Below are positions 35,366-47,154 of a stretch of 64,000 nucleotides of DNA, piece after piece. Position numbers and translations under genes: made by a program. Location of the stretch: positions 598,582-662,581 of the forward strand of contig NW_004450665.1 in the NCBI RefSeq assembly GCF_000321225.1, read 5' to 3'. The notes beneath the pieces are model-generated. The model ran no database searches and was not told the DNA's origin. It saw only the letters and a list, made by a program, of their open reading frames with translations. Within the stretch, counting starts at the first letter, position 1; each line of letters starts with the position of its first letter. Source of the DNA: Odobenus rosmarus divergens. Taxonomy: Eukaryota > Chordata > Mammalia > Carnivora > Odobenidae.

Positions 35366-35499
35366 AGATACCTGATTTGGTTTCTAAAGAAGTCTTACCA
35401 TACTCTCATTGATACCCCCTTATCACTTTGCCAGTCATAGAGAGAGTGCTCAAAAAGTGATTCATTCTTTAGTAATGTATTCACTTGTCCTTTATGGAA

Positions 35500-35522
35500 A
35501 AAAGAGAGAGGGAGAGAGAGTT
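35500..35522 (+). repeat. GA-rich simple repeat
   Basis: A short purine tract 'aaaaaagagagagggagagag' in unique DNA. Confidence 0.6.
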
Positions 35523-35589
35523 GAGACTTTAGTTAAGTGGTTATAAATAAATTTGGGGTGGACATGTCTGTGATGTTGATGGTAAATCT

Positions 35590-35900
35590 CTTGGGGCACC
35601 TCAGTTTTCCTCCAAATGGCCCCCATTCCATGTGATGTCCCATTGTCATGGGCCTCCCCATGTGGCCTCTCCCTGTAGGATACTCTGGATCTCCTTACAG
35701 CTTGTCAGCTGAGATCCATGAGAGTAAAAGCAGAAGCTACTGGGACTCATACTACTCCGGGCCCTAATGGGCACAGCATCACTTCTGAAACATGGTGCTG
35801 GTCAAAGAAAGCCACAGGCCCGCCCATATTCAGGGAGGATACATGGATCCCATGTCTCCTGCACGTTGGGGGATAAGGAATTGCTGATGGCCATCTTTGG
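35590..35900. repeat. Ancient interspersed repeat, family unresolved
   Basis: Contains 'cacagcatcacttctgaaac', 'ggtcaaagaaagccacaggcc', 'cgcccatattcaggg' and 'tggccatctttgg'. I recall this series from old mammalian LTR-type repeats (possibly MaLR), but cannot place the orientation or family. The 182-codon open frame starting at 35767 runs through this repeat and the following L2-like piece and is considered non-coding. Confidence 0.35.
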
Positions 35901-36184
35901 AGACTATCTACTGCATTCCCTCCTCCTCCCATCACCTATTCTTTCCATCCTGCCCAACACTGCAATGTGTATATTCGAACTTCTTCCATATATTTGTCAT
36001 AAACTGGTTGTTATTAATGACTCTTATCTATCCCCAGCCCCTACCTTCATCCTGTGTTTCTCCCTGCATCTTGGAACTAATGTCTGTGCTTCCAATATTA
36101 CTTTCTGGTTTGGTGGTACAATTTATGGCCACATTAAAATGCTGCCACAACACAACTTCTTTGTTAACAGAATTAGCAGTAATG

Positions 36185-36330
36185 TGCATTTCTTCCCCAT
36201 CCTTCAGGACTCAGTTAAATCTGACTTCTTCCATAAACTCTTTATTGATCCTCCTGAAAAAGATGGAATTTCTCTCTTTCTAAAATTCATAGCAATGTAT
36301 TTCTGGAACTCATAGTCTGGTTTCAATTAT
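36185..36330 (+). mobile_element. Possible L2 fragment
   Basis: 'catccttcaggactcagttaaa', 'gacttcttccataaactcttt' and 'attgatcctcctg' resemble the sense L2 phrase about lumping sales-like 'ctcagctcaaatgtcacctcctccatgaagccttccctgatccc' sequence seen in many copies; only this part is supported. Confidence 0.35.
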
Positions 36331-36513
36331 GGTTAGGTATGGGCATGCCTTATCTTTCTAATAATATAGAAAACTCAGAGGCAGGTAGTAGGATATACTC
36401 ATTTTTTAATTCCCCAAACACCATATCATTTTTTGTTTTCTTTATCTCATTTGGAACTTCAGCTGAAGTTTTCTTTCATCAGTTATTGGCTCCTCAGCTA
36501 GCAGTTTTATTTT

Positions 36514-36756
36514 ATTTTATTTTTTTTAGGATTTAAATAATTTTTATTGTTATGTTAATCACCATACATTACATCATTAGTTTTTGATGTAGTGTTCCAT
36601 GATTCATTGTTTGTGCATAACACCCAGTGCTCCATCACCAGGCTAACCCATCCCCCCACCCCCCTCCCCTCTAGAACCCTCAGTTTGTTTTTCAGAGTCC
36701 ATCATCTCTAATGGTTCGTCTCCTCCTCCAACTTACTCCCCTTCATTCTTCCCCTC
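36514..36756 (-). mobile_element. Young L1 3' end, 5'-truncated
   Basis: A T-rich tail is followed by 'ttattgttatgttaatcacc', 'catcattagtttttgatgt' and 'gcataacacccagtgctcc', the 3' UTR of a young carnivoran L1 read in reverse. Perfect 16-base direct repeats ctagcagttttatttt at 36498-36513 and 36757-36772 frame it. No ORF2 sequence is included. Confidence 0.93.
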
Positions 36757-36774
36757 CTAGCAGTTTTATTTTTG

Positions 36775-37330
36775 CTCCATATTCCATTCTGGTATTTTAT
36801 GGTATGATTTGTGTAGAGATTGATATACAATAAGGTTCTTTCAGGGAGGATATCTACATTGCAGAGACAGACTTATTTTTTTTTCAGTTCCTTGAAAAGT
36901 GTGGACCATATGCAAGATCTTCCTGCTCAGGTTAGAACGCAGAGAACCTTCTCTCCCTTCTGGTTCCTATCCAGCTCTGTCACATTTTGATTTCTGAGTC
37001 AAGGTGTCAAGTTTTACTGGGAACAACTGGCCTTGTATTAGGTGGACATTTGTAAATGTGACTGAAGAGATGACTCATTCCAACCTGCTCCATGTTTTTA
37101 TTTAATGCATGCTTAAAAACACAAGACATGTGGATGTTGCAAAATATTTTCATTTATATAGCACTGCTCTCTGTGACAAATGCCAACTATTTCTAAAATG
37201 TAATTCTTGAGTTCCTCTTCTTAAATAAACATTTGGTTTTAATTTTCAGAAAACCTTCAACTAGAACCCACTACAATAAAATCTTGTAGCACCTTGGACG
37301 CATGTTATTTTAGAAGATCTCACAACTGTG
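36775..37330. other. Unique DNA, no gene recognised
   Basis: AT-rich single-copy sequence with no feature that I can support. Confidence 0.5.
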
Positions 37331-37334
37331 GGGG

Positions 37335-37515
37335 TGCAGAGTAGAGGGTATAGACTTGGATTTACAACCCCTATCATCTTAGGAAAGCTACTTTCTCCAT
37401 TAGCTCTAGTTTCCTGTGCTAAAAAAGCTATAATAACATGTACCTCTTAGGTTTTATGTCGAGGATAAAATTAGAGAGTATGTCAAAGAGGTTGCCACAT
37501 AAATGGCAGATTGCG
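37335..37515 (+). repeat. MIR SINE
   Basis: Sense pattern with 'tagacttggatttacaaccc', 'taggaaagctactttctcc', 'ctctagtttcctgtgctaaa', 'acatgtacctcttaggtttta' and 'ttgccacataaatggc'. The whole MIR order is present though diverged. Confidence 0.65.
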
Positions 37516-37519
37516 TCCT

Positions 37520-38635
37520 GTCATGGAAATAGCTTAGTTAGGATGTATTGCAGACAACCTCATGTATGTTGTGGAATGTAATGCATACGTGTTGATTTAA
37601 TGTGGACAGGAAAAAATAGCCTTTCCCCTTTGTGTGAATTTTAGATGAGGAAAAAAATAGTGTCTTAACCAGAAGTCTGTATTAAAGACATGTATCTGAA
37701 TAAATGTTGGAAATCATTTTGTGGAAATGTGAATATAATCTATTGACATATGACTGATGCTCTCCCAGTCATCTTTTATCCTCCCCAAATGAATAAACAA
37801 TAGGGACCATGCCTTCTTCCTGACCCTGTGATCTTTCCAACTTTAGAATAAGTGGATGGAAGAGATCACTGAAATCAAAAGTTGTTTCAAATGTTGTTTT
37901 GATTGTTATAATTTTAAATGCAATTTTGTCTCCTTGCAAGGTTAAAACGTATCCAGTTTTGTTTCTAACTTGTTTGAGAGCAACATCTGACTGGTTGACT
38001 ACCTATATCAATCTCTAACGAAGAGTGACAAAAGTTTCAATCTCTTAATGAAAAGCAAGAACCAGGTCCCCCTCCCCACTTTTATGGCATCATAGCTACA
38101 TCAACAAAGGCCAAATAAAGGGGTCAGGCCTTTGCTGGCAGTCTTGTTTGAGAGGTGCTCAGTTACGGTGTACATGCTCAGAATTGATTGATGAAGGTTT
38201 GAGAAGGAAAGAATGAACTCTTAGCTGCCATGTTCCCCAGTTATCAATCTCATGTGGGCCACAGTATCTTTAAAGAATTACTGTTTCGCAGTATCATCAA
38301 GTACTGAGCTTCCCAATTGCCTCCTCCTATCTCAGCAGTTCCCGAAATGATGACACTTCAACAATGTTTGGCCAGTGAGAACTCATTGTAAGGGAGGCGT
38401 GATGCAGGGAAGAAATGCTGTATTGCTGTATTACAGATGAAATAAGTGCATGATTATTGTCAAATATGCTTAAGCCTTTCAGGAGAGAGGAGCTTGAGAT
38501 CAGTGGCTCCATCCTTTGGGATGTCCATTATGTCTCCTTAATGATGCACATAAATTTTATTTTCAGTTCTTGACCCAAATAATTCAGATTACATTTGTAA
38601 GCATCTCAATATCCTTACTACAAGAGATTTTTTTT
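37520..38635. other. Unique DNA, no gene recognised
   Basis: AT-rich single-copy DNA with no clear repeat. Short open frames only. Confidence 0.5.
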
Positions 38636-38639
38636 CTTT

Positions 38640-38990
38640 TTTTCACTTATTCAACAAATTTTCTAGAGTACTTACTATGTTCTACATAAGTCAACAGAGA
38701 AGGAGCCCCCCTTGTGGGGTTTGCATTCTAACAGAAATGCAATAATAAATATTAAACACAACAAAGTAACATAAAACACTATAACCGTAACCAAAGAGAA
38801 GTCAATGAGAAGGACAAACCAAATAATAGAGTAAGAGGGTAAGGGGGCTGGGGACTATGGAGATGGGGGGGAGGCAGCCTCAGTGAGAAGGTAACATTGA
38901 AGCAGACCTGGCAAAGATGCAAGAATTTTCCAGATGACTCTTTGGCGGAAGAGCATCCCATCAGGGAAACACCCTGATGTAGTATAGAGT
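38640..38990 (-). mobile_element. L2 LINE fragment, reverse orientation
   Basis: Antisense L2 terminus 'ttattcaacaaattttctagagtacttactatgttct' (read in parts), then 'gcattctaacagaaatgc', 'cagtgagaaggtaacattgaagcag' and 'ggcggaagagcatccc'. Order and spacing fit L2. Confidence 0.65.
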
Positions 38991-39080
38991 CCTATGGCAA
39001 GTCTGTATCTGGGATGTTCCAGGAGCCATAAGGCCAGTGCTCCTGGGGCAGATTTCTTACCTTACTCTTTCTTTTCTCAC

Positions 39081-39082
39081 TT

Positions 39083-39118
<36 letters not shown>

Positions 39119-39120
39119 AA
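39081..39120. repeat. (TA)16 microsatellite in a perfect 40-bp palindrome
   Basis: The sequence is TTCC, sixteen TA units, GGAA. Because the flanks TTCC and GGAA are reverse complements, all forty bases form one perfect inverted repeat able to extrude as a cruciform. Repeat length is likely variable between individuals. Confidence 0.95.
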
Positions 39121-39664
39121 TTGATTTTCCCAAAAATATAAAGGGTTTGGTTTGTAAAAATAACATCTAACTATAAAATGATCATTAATCTTGATGTCGG
39201 AACTTATCTTTTCTCTTTGGAAGAAGCACAGTTCCCCTGAGAATATTTAAATTGGAAAGTTCTTACACTAAGTATGAAAAGAAATTTGTAGTAATGACAA
39301 AGAGTCAGCACAGGAACCACACCTTCCTTGGAAAAGCAGCGTGTTCTCAGCTGCCCCCACCCCAGCACCCTCCTACTCTGGGGCCATCCCAGCCTCTGAG
39401 GACCAAGGCATGAAAGCTTCCTTCCTCTGCTCCAGCTTATTCTCAAGAGGAGCTGATAAGTCACTACCTCTAAGGGGTAAGGGACTGAGAAGACAGTATA
39501 TTTCTCCTTAAAAGAATGAGGGTCTAATAGGATAATTTCAGCTGACTATGGGAAATGGGAGAAATTTTATATTTAAGTTGCTTCTCTTTCTCACAAAGCA
39601 AAGGAACATCTGTTTTCATGATGAATCAAGGTGCCCTGCTGGTATAAGCTAACATATACTAATA

Positions 39665-39715
39665 TTATATACTATATATATATATATGTACATATATATA
39701 CACACACACATACAA
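39665..39715. repeat. AT/CA microsatellite with a 22-bp palindrome
   Basis: TA units lead to a perfect palindrome at 39679-39700 centred on GTAC, then TA units pass into CA units. Composite alternating purine-pyrimidine tract. Confidence 0.9.
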
Positions 39716-40090
39716 ATTATGGATATTAAAGAACATGCACATGCTATATATTAAAGAAGTTAGCATACAAGACATTAAATTACATTATAGACACCTGGTC
39801 CCTCTAGAGTAAGAGGAATTTAATTAAATCACAGATTTGGGGGAAACATTTGATCCTCAGTTGATGGGGAAAAAAATTAGATGTTTCACCATATTAAGTT
39901 GAAAAAAGCAGGTTCAGGTGTGCTTACACTATGTCATAATGCCTCAGAAGGGGTTGGTTTGAGATTTTATAGTAATAAATAATGTCATTAAAATTACCTT
40001 TATAAATGCTGGTGTCACCTGGGAAAGTCAGAATATCACTGCTTCCCTCACCAGGTAATTGATATAGTCCCCTAGCAGGCCAAGGGGATG

Positions 40091-40142
40091 GTGTGTGTGT
40101 GTGTGTGTTGTATGTATATATATATATACAACACACACACAC
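40091..40142. repeat. (GT)n-(TA)n-(CA)n inverted repeat
   Basis: GT units, a TA core and CA units form arms at 40097-40118 and 40121-40142 that are reverse complements with one mismatch and a two-base centre. Such alternating DNA can adopt both cruciform and Z-DNA forms. Confidence 0.92.
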
Positions 40143-40149
40143 ATATAAT

Positions 40150-41630
40150 ATGCCTGGAAGCTCTAATAACATAGAATCCCTTTTGGGGAAAAAAATAGTC
40201 ATGTCTTTAAACTTTTGTGCATTTATGGCAGAGAAGAAACTAATTGGAGCAGAAGGTAGCTAGAATTTTTAAATGTAATCATTAATAGCTTCACGGTTAT
40301 GTTGATAGCATCCAACAGGGTTACCTTCTGGGGCAGAAACATGGATCACTCCTGCTGTTCTTGGAGAACAAATGACGGAAAAAACAGATACGTGTTCCCA
40401 GGACCTCTTAGCTAAATAAGCACTCTCTAGAAAAATATGGTCCGTTCCCAAACTCATCCTTTCACTTTCCATTGGCAGTCCTGCAAAATAGCAGTCCTGT
40501 GAAATTACTCATTGAACTGATGAAATTAAAATATTTATATTCTGCACATGCACGCATGGAGGAAAATCTCACTTCAATTATAGCAGTTAAGCAGTCTGAA
40601 GTAATTTTCCTGGCTTGCATTTGGCCATTCCATTGAGATTGAAGGAATCTGGTACAATAACAGTTCTTATTAATTCACTGCTCTTCATTGTAAAAGAATA
40701 TAATGATTCCTTTGTGCTGTAAATTGTTTGGGCAATATGATGGTGCGGTGCCTTGTGCCTATAAAGTAGACATGCTAAGAGGACAAATTTCTCAGGAACA
40801 ATAGCTACCATTTCCTGTTTGGCACTTTTTAAACGTTCTCTGTAAGATAATTTTTTGTTCTAATTCACTTTTCTCTTTGCCTTTCCCAAAAGGGATTTAA
40901 GTTAATTACATTTTCTAATGTGACTTTGATATTTCCGTCCCCCCGAATCTTACAAGGAATATGCAGCTGAAATGTCATTTTCATTCTTTTATTTTCCTGG
41001 GAACTCTGATATTAAATATGGGTGTCACACTGGAAACTTCCACCAGAAGAAAAAGTTAAACAAGGCATAAAATTTACATTAGTAACATCTCATTAACCCA
41101 TCATCTAAAAAGCTTTTGTTACATGATTTTCATCATTTATGAAATTATTTTGGTGTCTCTTCTGGTCTTTTTTGCCTATAGGACTGAACTTTGTGGTGCA
41201 TTTATCTCCATCAAAATGTTGTCGCTGCATTTGGCATTATTCCTACCAATACATTCTTCTCCTTTTTTGCAAAAGGATGAAACTAGCCTAGTTTGATAAA
41301 AGTCATTCCTGATTACCCTCTCTGTGGAAAACAGCTTGAGAGGCATATTATTTAATTAAAGAAAATGTTCATATTGCCCTTTAAAACCTCCATTTTCTAT
41401 AACCTATTGATTATGAAACCAATTAGTCTTTCATGTAAAAAGTTTTACTGCTTTTAGTATCACACTTTTCGATGCCACTGGGATAGTCATGACTCTACAC
41501 AATGCATGTAGCTCCTAACTTTCAAACGAGAGGTATTCTAAAAGTTCATTGCTAAGTCAGTGTTTCCATTTGGGGGGGAAAAATGTTCTTTAATAAAAAT
41601 AGTCCCGTAAAAGATACTTGGTTACCTAGG
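40150..41630. other. Long single-copy AT-rich stretch, possible conserved non-coding DNA
   Basis: Almost 1.5 kb without any recognisable repeat, in contrast to most of the window. It contains many homeobox-like AT motifs (ttaattcac, tatttaattaaag, ccaattag). No open frame has protein resemblance. Enhancer function is conjecture resting only on absence of repeats and motif texture. Confidence 0.35.
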
Positions 41631-41631
41631 G

Positions 41632-41697
41632 TAACACCCTTCTCCTGATGCAGGCCAGGTGTCATAACACCCTTCTCCTGATGCAGGCCAGGTGTCA
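41632..41697 (+). repeat. Perfect 33-bp tandem duplication
   Basis: Two identical adjacent 33-base units, 41632-41664 and 41665-41697, each starting taacacccttctcctgatgc and ending ccaggtgtca. The sequence is complex, not a microsatellite, and lies at the edge of the MaLR-like LTR. Perfect identity implies a recent event or an assembly error. Confidence 0.95.
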
Positions 41698-41699
41698 AT

Positions 41700-42310
41700 T
41701 CTCATTCAGTTTTCTGTTGCCACCACACCAAATTACCACAAGCCTTGTGGCTTAAAACAACCTAAATTTATTATTTTGCAGTTCTTAGGTGACAAGTCTG
41801 AGTTGGGTCATGTGGTTTCTCTGTTCTGAGTCATAGGAGGCTGAAATGAAGGTGTTGACCAGCTGGACTCCCGTCAGGAGGCTCTGGAAAGAATTGTGTC
41901 CAGGCTCATTCAGGTTGTTGGCAGAATCCAGGTCTTTGGGATTGTAGGACTGTTTCCTTGCTGGCTGTCAGGAAAGGGCTGCCCTTACCTGCCAGACACC
42001 TTTCTCGGTTCCTGATGTGGGCCCCCACATCTCAGAGCCAGAAAGCATGGAATTTTTCTCAGCCTTGGTATCTCCCTCACTTTTCCTTCTGCCATATTCT
42101 TCTTCAGTTTCCAGCCAGTGAATGTTCTCTACCTTTAAGGGCTCATGTGATTCGATCAAGTCTACTCAAATAATCCAGGATAATCTCTTTATTTTAAGGT
42201 CCGTAACTGTAATCACATCTGTAATGTCCCCTCTGTCAGGGAAAGTAACATCTCCCTAGGTTGCAGGGATCAGTGTGTGGGCATCTTTAAAGGGCCACTC
42301 TTCTACCACA
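41700..42310 (-). mobile_element. MaLR-type LTR, reverse orientation
   Basis: Antisense LTR wording: 'ttttctgttgccaccacacc', 'ccttgtggcttaaaacaacc', 'tatttttgcagttct'-type phrase, 'aataatccaggataatctc', 'gggcatctttaaagggccac' and 'cttctaccaca'. These follow the antisense of MLT1/MST-like LTRs from end to end, about 610 bases. Subfamily from memory; target-site duplication not found, perhaps disturbed by the adjoining tandem duplication. Confidence 0.6.
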
Positions 42311-42319
42311 AATGTGACG

Positions 42320-45300
42320 TGCTTTGAGTTGTTCTCCCAGAATGAAATCCAGAGATAGATTGTATGTTCCAAAGTAGGTACCCAAAATGGCTGCCAGGGC
42401 TTAAGGAGCAGCTCTCCTCACAGAGTAAAGTGATACCCATTGGCCTCCCAGATTAGAGCTGGCCCATACTCTCCTTCAACAGTTCTTAATCATATTGCCA
42501 CAGAGACACACCTGATATATTCTTTTGTGCTCTCAGACTCTCAGGCACCAGCTACTGCCTTGATAAGCTATATTGTGGTTTGTGCTTCATTTCTGAAAGA
42601 AAAAAAGTTGAACAGGTTTTATGCAGAAACAGAACAATGTCTGTTTTAGTGTTTTAGATCACTTTAATAGACTTTCTCCCCAAAACAATTCTCTCACATT
42701 GTTCCTTAGAGTGCAGAGTATCTTTGGCATCCCAAGGGTTCCAGTCAATCAGCAGCAGATCTGCCTGGTAGAGATGCCAGTACACGGATGTCCTGGGGGG
42801 CGAGGGGGACACTTAAGGGACAGTGATGGTTCCCATTCTAGCCTATTTTGAGACGGATGCTTCACACTGATCATTGCATTTATTAAAATTTTCATATACT
42901 CCAATATAATGTGGAAATTGACAGAATACATACATCTTGTAGAAAATGAAAGTAAAGAAAAGCATTTGAGGCTGGAATTATTCCAGAAATACTTCCTAGG
43001 AAATTTGGGTCTTGAACTAGAACTTAAAAAATAGTGGAGATGGCTAACATAGAGTTTAGTTTATGCTTGGAAATGTTTTTCAAACACCCTTTGGAAACCA
43101 ACTGTTTGCTCTGAAGACTGACAATTAAAAGAAAGAAAAGTACTTATCCTGTCTTTGAAAGAATGATTTTTTTCCAGTAATCAAAATGGCCGACTGATCA
43201 GGAAAAACTCTTCTTTACAGAAATAGGACAGCAAATACAGAAAAAGTGATAGAAGGTCACTATTTTGCAATATTAATGAAATAACTGATTGAGGCAATGG
43301 TCATCAGTGATTGAACTCATTAGTTTAAAGATTGAGGAAGAACTAGAGAATACAACACAAGTGAGAAAACCAGCACCTTTTTCCCTCCTGATGTAATAGC
43401 AAGCATACTGCACCCTCTTTTATGAAGTAGTCCTGCCAGAAAGTTGAAACTGAACCTAATTAAGCCTCAGTCGATAACTTCTAGCCAACAGGAGATAGAG
43501 GAGGAGAACAAATAGTTAAATAACACAACAATAGAACAAACAGAAATCTAGAATAAGGGATGTTTTCTAGGACAAGCAACATAATTTCCATGTCAAGTTA
43601 ATGGCATTGAAGAACTGCTGTAGATTAAAAAAAAAAAAAAGACTTAGAAGGATTTAACAGATACATGTTTGGATCTTCTTTAGATCTTAATTTGAACGTA
43701 TCAACTATAAGAAAAGACATTCTTGAGACAATTATAAAATGTTTATTTTGGACTGGACCTGAGATGACATTGTTAATCCATAGATGAGGTGGTACTGCTG
43801 TTATTCTGTGAATGTCTATTTTTACAGATATCTACTAAAGTATTTAGGCATGAGATCACATGCTGCTGGGATTTGCTTTAAAAATCTTCAGCAAAGGAAA
43901 AAAAATGAAGTAAATGTGGTAAAAACTTGATAATTATTCAATGTAAATGATGAGTATATGGAGATTCATTATACTATCTCCCTTTCTCCATACATTTGGT
44001 AGTTATAAAATGTTTCATTAAAATTTTTTAAGTCACATATTCACACTGAATTATATACCTTAAATCTGTTGATACATATTTTAACAAACAGGAATAGTAT
44101 TATTGTTCCATTGTTCTATGGTGGTATGAGTAGGTATCCCTATTTTATTAAGTATCGTCCTTTTAAATAGCTGGTTTCTTATAGGATTGGTCTCATTTCC
44201 TTGAGGCTGTGTACCTCACAGCCAATGTTAATTGAGAAGGCTTCTTTCTTAAAATTTCCATTCATCGACAGCCTTCGACCAGAAACGCATTAGTTCTGCT
44301 AATGCAATTTGTATGCATTTTTACCCTATTTCAAGATTTACAGAAGCTAATCGTGTACTAACAAGCGAACAGGAACAGTAATTGATCACATTTGCTTAGC
44401 CTTGGAGAGAAGCGCAGTGATCAGTCTTAGAGGACTGACTGCCTGAATCCGAAGTGATGGATGCCCAGCGCAGTGACGTCTGCGGGGTACCTTCTCCGGG
44501 TAGACTGAGGGGAGGCGCATTGTCTGTTGGGAGATGCAGAGACCAGTATTATTTGGCAGTAGGAGATGGGGCTGCGGTCACAGGGAGATGATTTCTTCAT
44601 TTCCAGAAAAACTGCAGTTCTAGTTTTATCTCTGCCTTCTTCCCCTTCAAGTTTAACAATGCTAATGCTAAGTTTGTGTATATATTTTTTCTCAATGGTT
44701 AATTATAACACTTTCCCTTTATTAAGTTTTATTTTCCAGTCTTAAAAAAAAAAGCAATTAACAAAATGGCTTAAAGGCTAAATCATTGAGAGAAAATCTC
44801 ATTTTCTTAGGAGATTCTGTCATTTTTTAATTTATGGTTATAATTCCTATTTTCAGAGAAAGGGCAGGAAGAGAAGGTAGCTTGATATTCAAATAATACC
44901 CTTCAAGGTACATTACATAAATGTCACGTGGAACAGAACTCCTCTCCACTTTTGTAGCATCCTAGAGACCCTGAATCTGCAATAGCTGATGTTTCTTGTA
45001 GCGTTTCTCACTCTGTTCTATGGAGCAACTTTGTTTACAGGTAATTTAAGCTTTGGATGAAGCTCTGGTTAATTTGGCTTCTGGATCAAAGAAGGGGTAA
45101 TTCAGCTTAAAGGTCATCATAGAATTTTAATCATCGAGGTGAGAAAGGAAGGAAAGGCACAAACCTCATTAGTGATATAATGGGAAAAAAATTCAGTCTC
45201 AGATAAATGGTACCAGGTTCTGAAGCTTTGCTGTAAGCTGTAGCAGCACTAGGAAAAAAGGTTGGATTAGAAATGCAGGACTTTAGACCTTGCGTACCTT

Positions 45301-45500
45301 CCTAATGATATCGTTTTCCCATCAGCTCCTCAGCAGCCTAACTGAAGGGCTCTGCCTACCAGCCCGTGCCCCTTGCTCTTTATCTCCCTATCTCCAGACC
45401 CAACCGAGTCCTGGATTCTTCATCCCAGATCTTGATCCTCATTTTTAAAAGAGTTCCCTTTCATTTACATTTTAGTTCTATTGTTATTATTTTCTACTTT
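42320..45500. other. Unique DNA, no gene recognised
   Basis: About 3.2 kb of mostly single-copy DNA. 42960-43030 may hold a diverged L2 scrap. An A run of fourteen is near 43628. See also the CpG-containing patch at 44250-44560. No open frame is convincing. Confidence 0.45.
44250..44560. promoter_or_regulatory. Candidate regulatory patch with CpGs
   Basis: Single-copy segment with local CpG enrichment (gcgcagtgacgtctgcgg at about 44468) including a CRE-like TGACGTC, preceded by octamer/homeobox-like 'atgcaatttgtatgcat' near 44305 and 'aattgatcac' near 44380. No transcript evidence; inference from motifs only. Confidence 0.2.
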
Positions 45501-45509
45501 ATAATATTT

Positions 45510-46805
45510 TATTTAATTTTATTTTTATTGAGGTATAATTTTCACATAGTAAGATACAGACTTGGAACATACAGTTTGATAAGTTTTGACAAATGCATCC
45601 ACCTGTGTACTCCACACCCCTCTCATGATACTAGAACAGTTCCATCCCCCTAGAAAGTTCTCTCATGCCCCACAATCCAAAGGAAACCACTGACCTGATT
45701 CCATCAACCTAAATTAGTTTCACCTGTTCCAGAGTTTCATATATAAATAGAGTAATACAGAACATACTCTTGAAGGCTGGCTTTTTGCTTCATTATAAGA
45801 TTTTTGAGCTTTGGCCATGTTGCTGAGTAGCATTCCATTGAATAAATATACCTCAATTTATGTATCTGTTTTCCAGTTCATGGGCATTTAGGATGTTTCT
45901 AGTTTTTTACTGTTATGAATAATGCTGCTATGAATATTCTGGTATGAATCTTTTAGTATATCTGCTTTTCTTCAGTTCCACTGAGGAGTGGACTTGCTGG
46001 GTCATAAGGTAGGTAAATGTTTAAACTTATGAGAAACTGTTAAACAGTTTTCCAAAGGGTTGTAACGAATTTACATACCCACCAGCAAAGGACTGTAGTT
46101 CCAGTTACTTCATCCTTACCAATATTTGGTGTAGTCAGCGTTTTGATTTTAATTTTATCCATTCTAGTGGGGTTGTAGTGATATGTCATTGTGGTTTCAA
46201 TATGTATTTGCTAAATGATTAAGGAAGCAGAGTAGGTTGTGTGCTTACCAGCTATTACACATCTTTCTTTGTTGAATGTCTATTCAAGTTATTTGTCTGT
46301 CTTTTTGTTGATTATTATTGAGTTATAGAAGTACTTTATTCTAGATCTAAGTCCTTTGAGATATATACCTCTCTTCGTGTATAAAGGGAAATTTTTAATT
46401 TTGATGAAGTCCAGTTTCACACTTCTTCTGTGACTACTACTTTCTAGCTATTATCTTAAAAAACTCTGCCTCCCTGAAGACACAATGATTGTCTCCTATG
46501 TTTTCTTCCAGAAGTTTTATAATTTTGGCTTTCAGATCTGGGTTACTGACTCATTTCAAATTAATTTTTGCATAGTGTGTGATCTAGGGATGAAAATTCA
46601 TTTTTTTCTATAGTTATTCAGTTTCAGAAACATTTGTGGAAAAACTTAAGATTTTTTTTCCTCTCCCTATTGAATTTCTTAGGCATCTTTGTAGAAGATC
46701 AATTGACCATATAGCTGTGGGTTATTTCTGGACTCTCCTGTCCCATTGATCTAGTTGTCTGTCCTTACTACAGTCACGTTTCCTTTGTATTGATAATAAA
46801 TTCTT
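45510..46805 (-). mobile_element. Old L1 3' half, reverse orientation
   Basis: Antisense L1 order: 'ttgaggtataattttcacat', 'gctgagtagcattccattg', 'ctgttatgaataatgctgct', 'cttgctgggtcataagg', 'acagttttccaaagggttg', 'ctattcaagttatttgtctg', 'gtagaagatcaattgaccat' and 'gtcccattgatctagttg'. This spans the 3' UTR and the ORF2 C-terminal third. Stops and indels throughout; inactive. Confidence 0.85.
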
Positions 46806-46944
46806 TATGTGCTAATGTGGAAATAGCTCCAAAATGGACTGTTGCATGGAAAAAGAGTGTACTTATCCATGTGTATAGCATATTACCGTTTTTCTGAAAT
46901 GACAGAAGATAAAGTATGTTCATGTATGTTAGAATATGCAATTG

Positions 46945-47154
46945 AGGGGCACCTGGGTGGTTCAGTTGGTTAAGCGTCTGGCACTTGATTTTAGCTCAGG
47001 TCATGATCTCAGAGTCCTGGGATCGATTCCCATGTCGCATTTGGTACTCAGTGGGGAGTCTGCTTGAGATTCTCTCTCCCTCCCCCACTGCCCCCACACA
47101 CATGCTCGTTCTCTCTCTCCCTCTCAAATCAATCAATCAATCAATCAATCTTTA
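46945..47154 (+). mobile_element. SINEC element, older subfamily
   Basis: 'ggggcacctgggtggttcag', 'cacttgattttagctcag', 'gagtcctgggatcgattccc' and a six-unit AATC tail. Direct repeats agaatatgca flank it (46931-46940 and 47155-47164). Confidence 0.95.
47127..47150 (+). repeat. (AATC)6 microsatellite in the SINE tail
   Basis: Six perfect AATC units that have grown in the A-rich tail of the SINEC, a common birthplace of microsatellites. Confidence 0.95.

Noticed and set aside
35767..36315. Longest open frame in the window (182 codons)
   Set aside because: It runs through an ancient repeat and an L2-like piece, has no recognisable domain, and overlaps another open frame in the same region.
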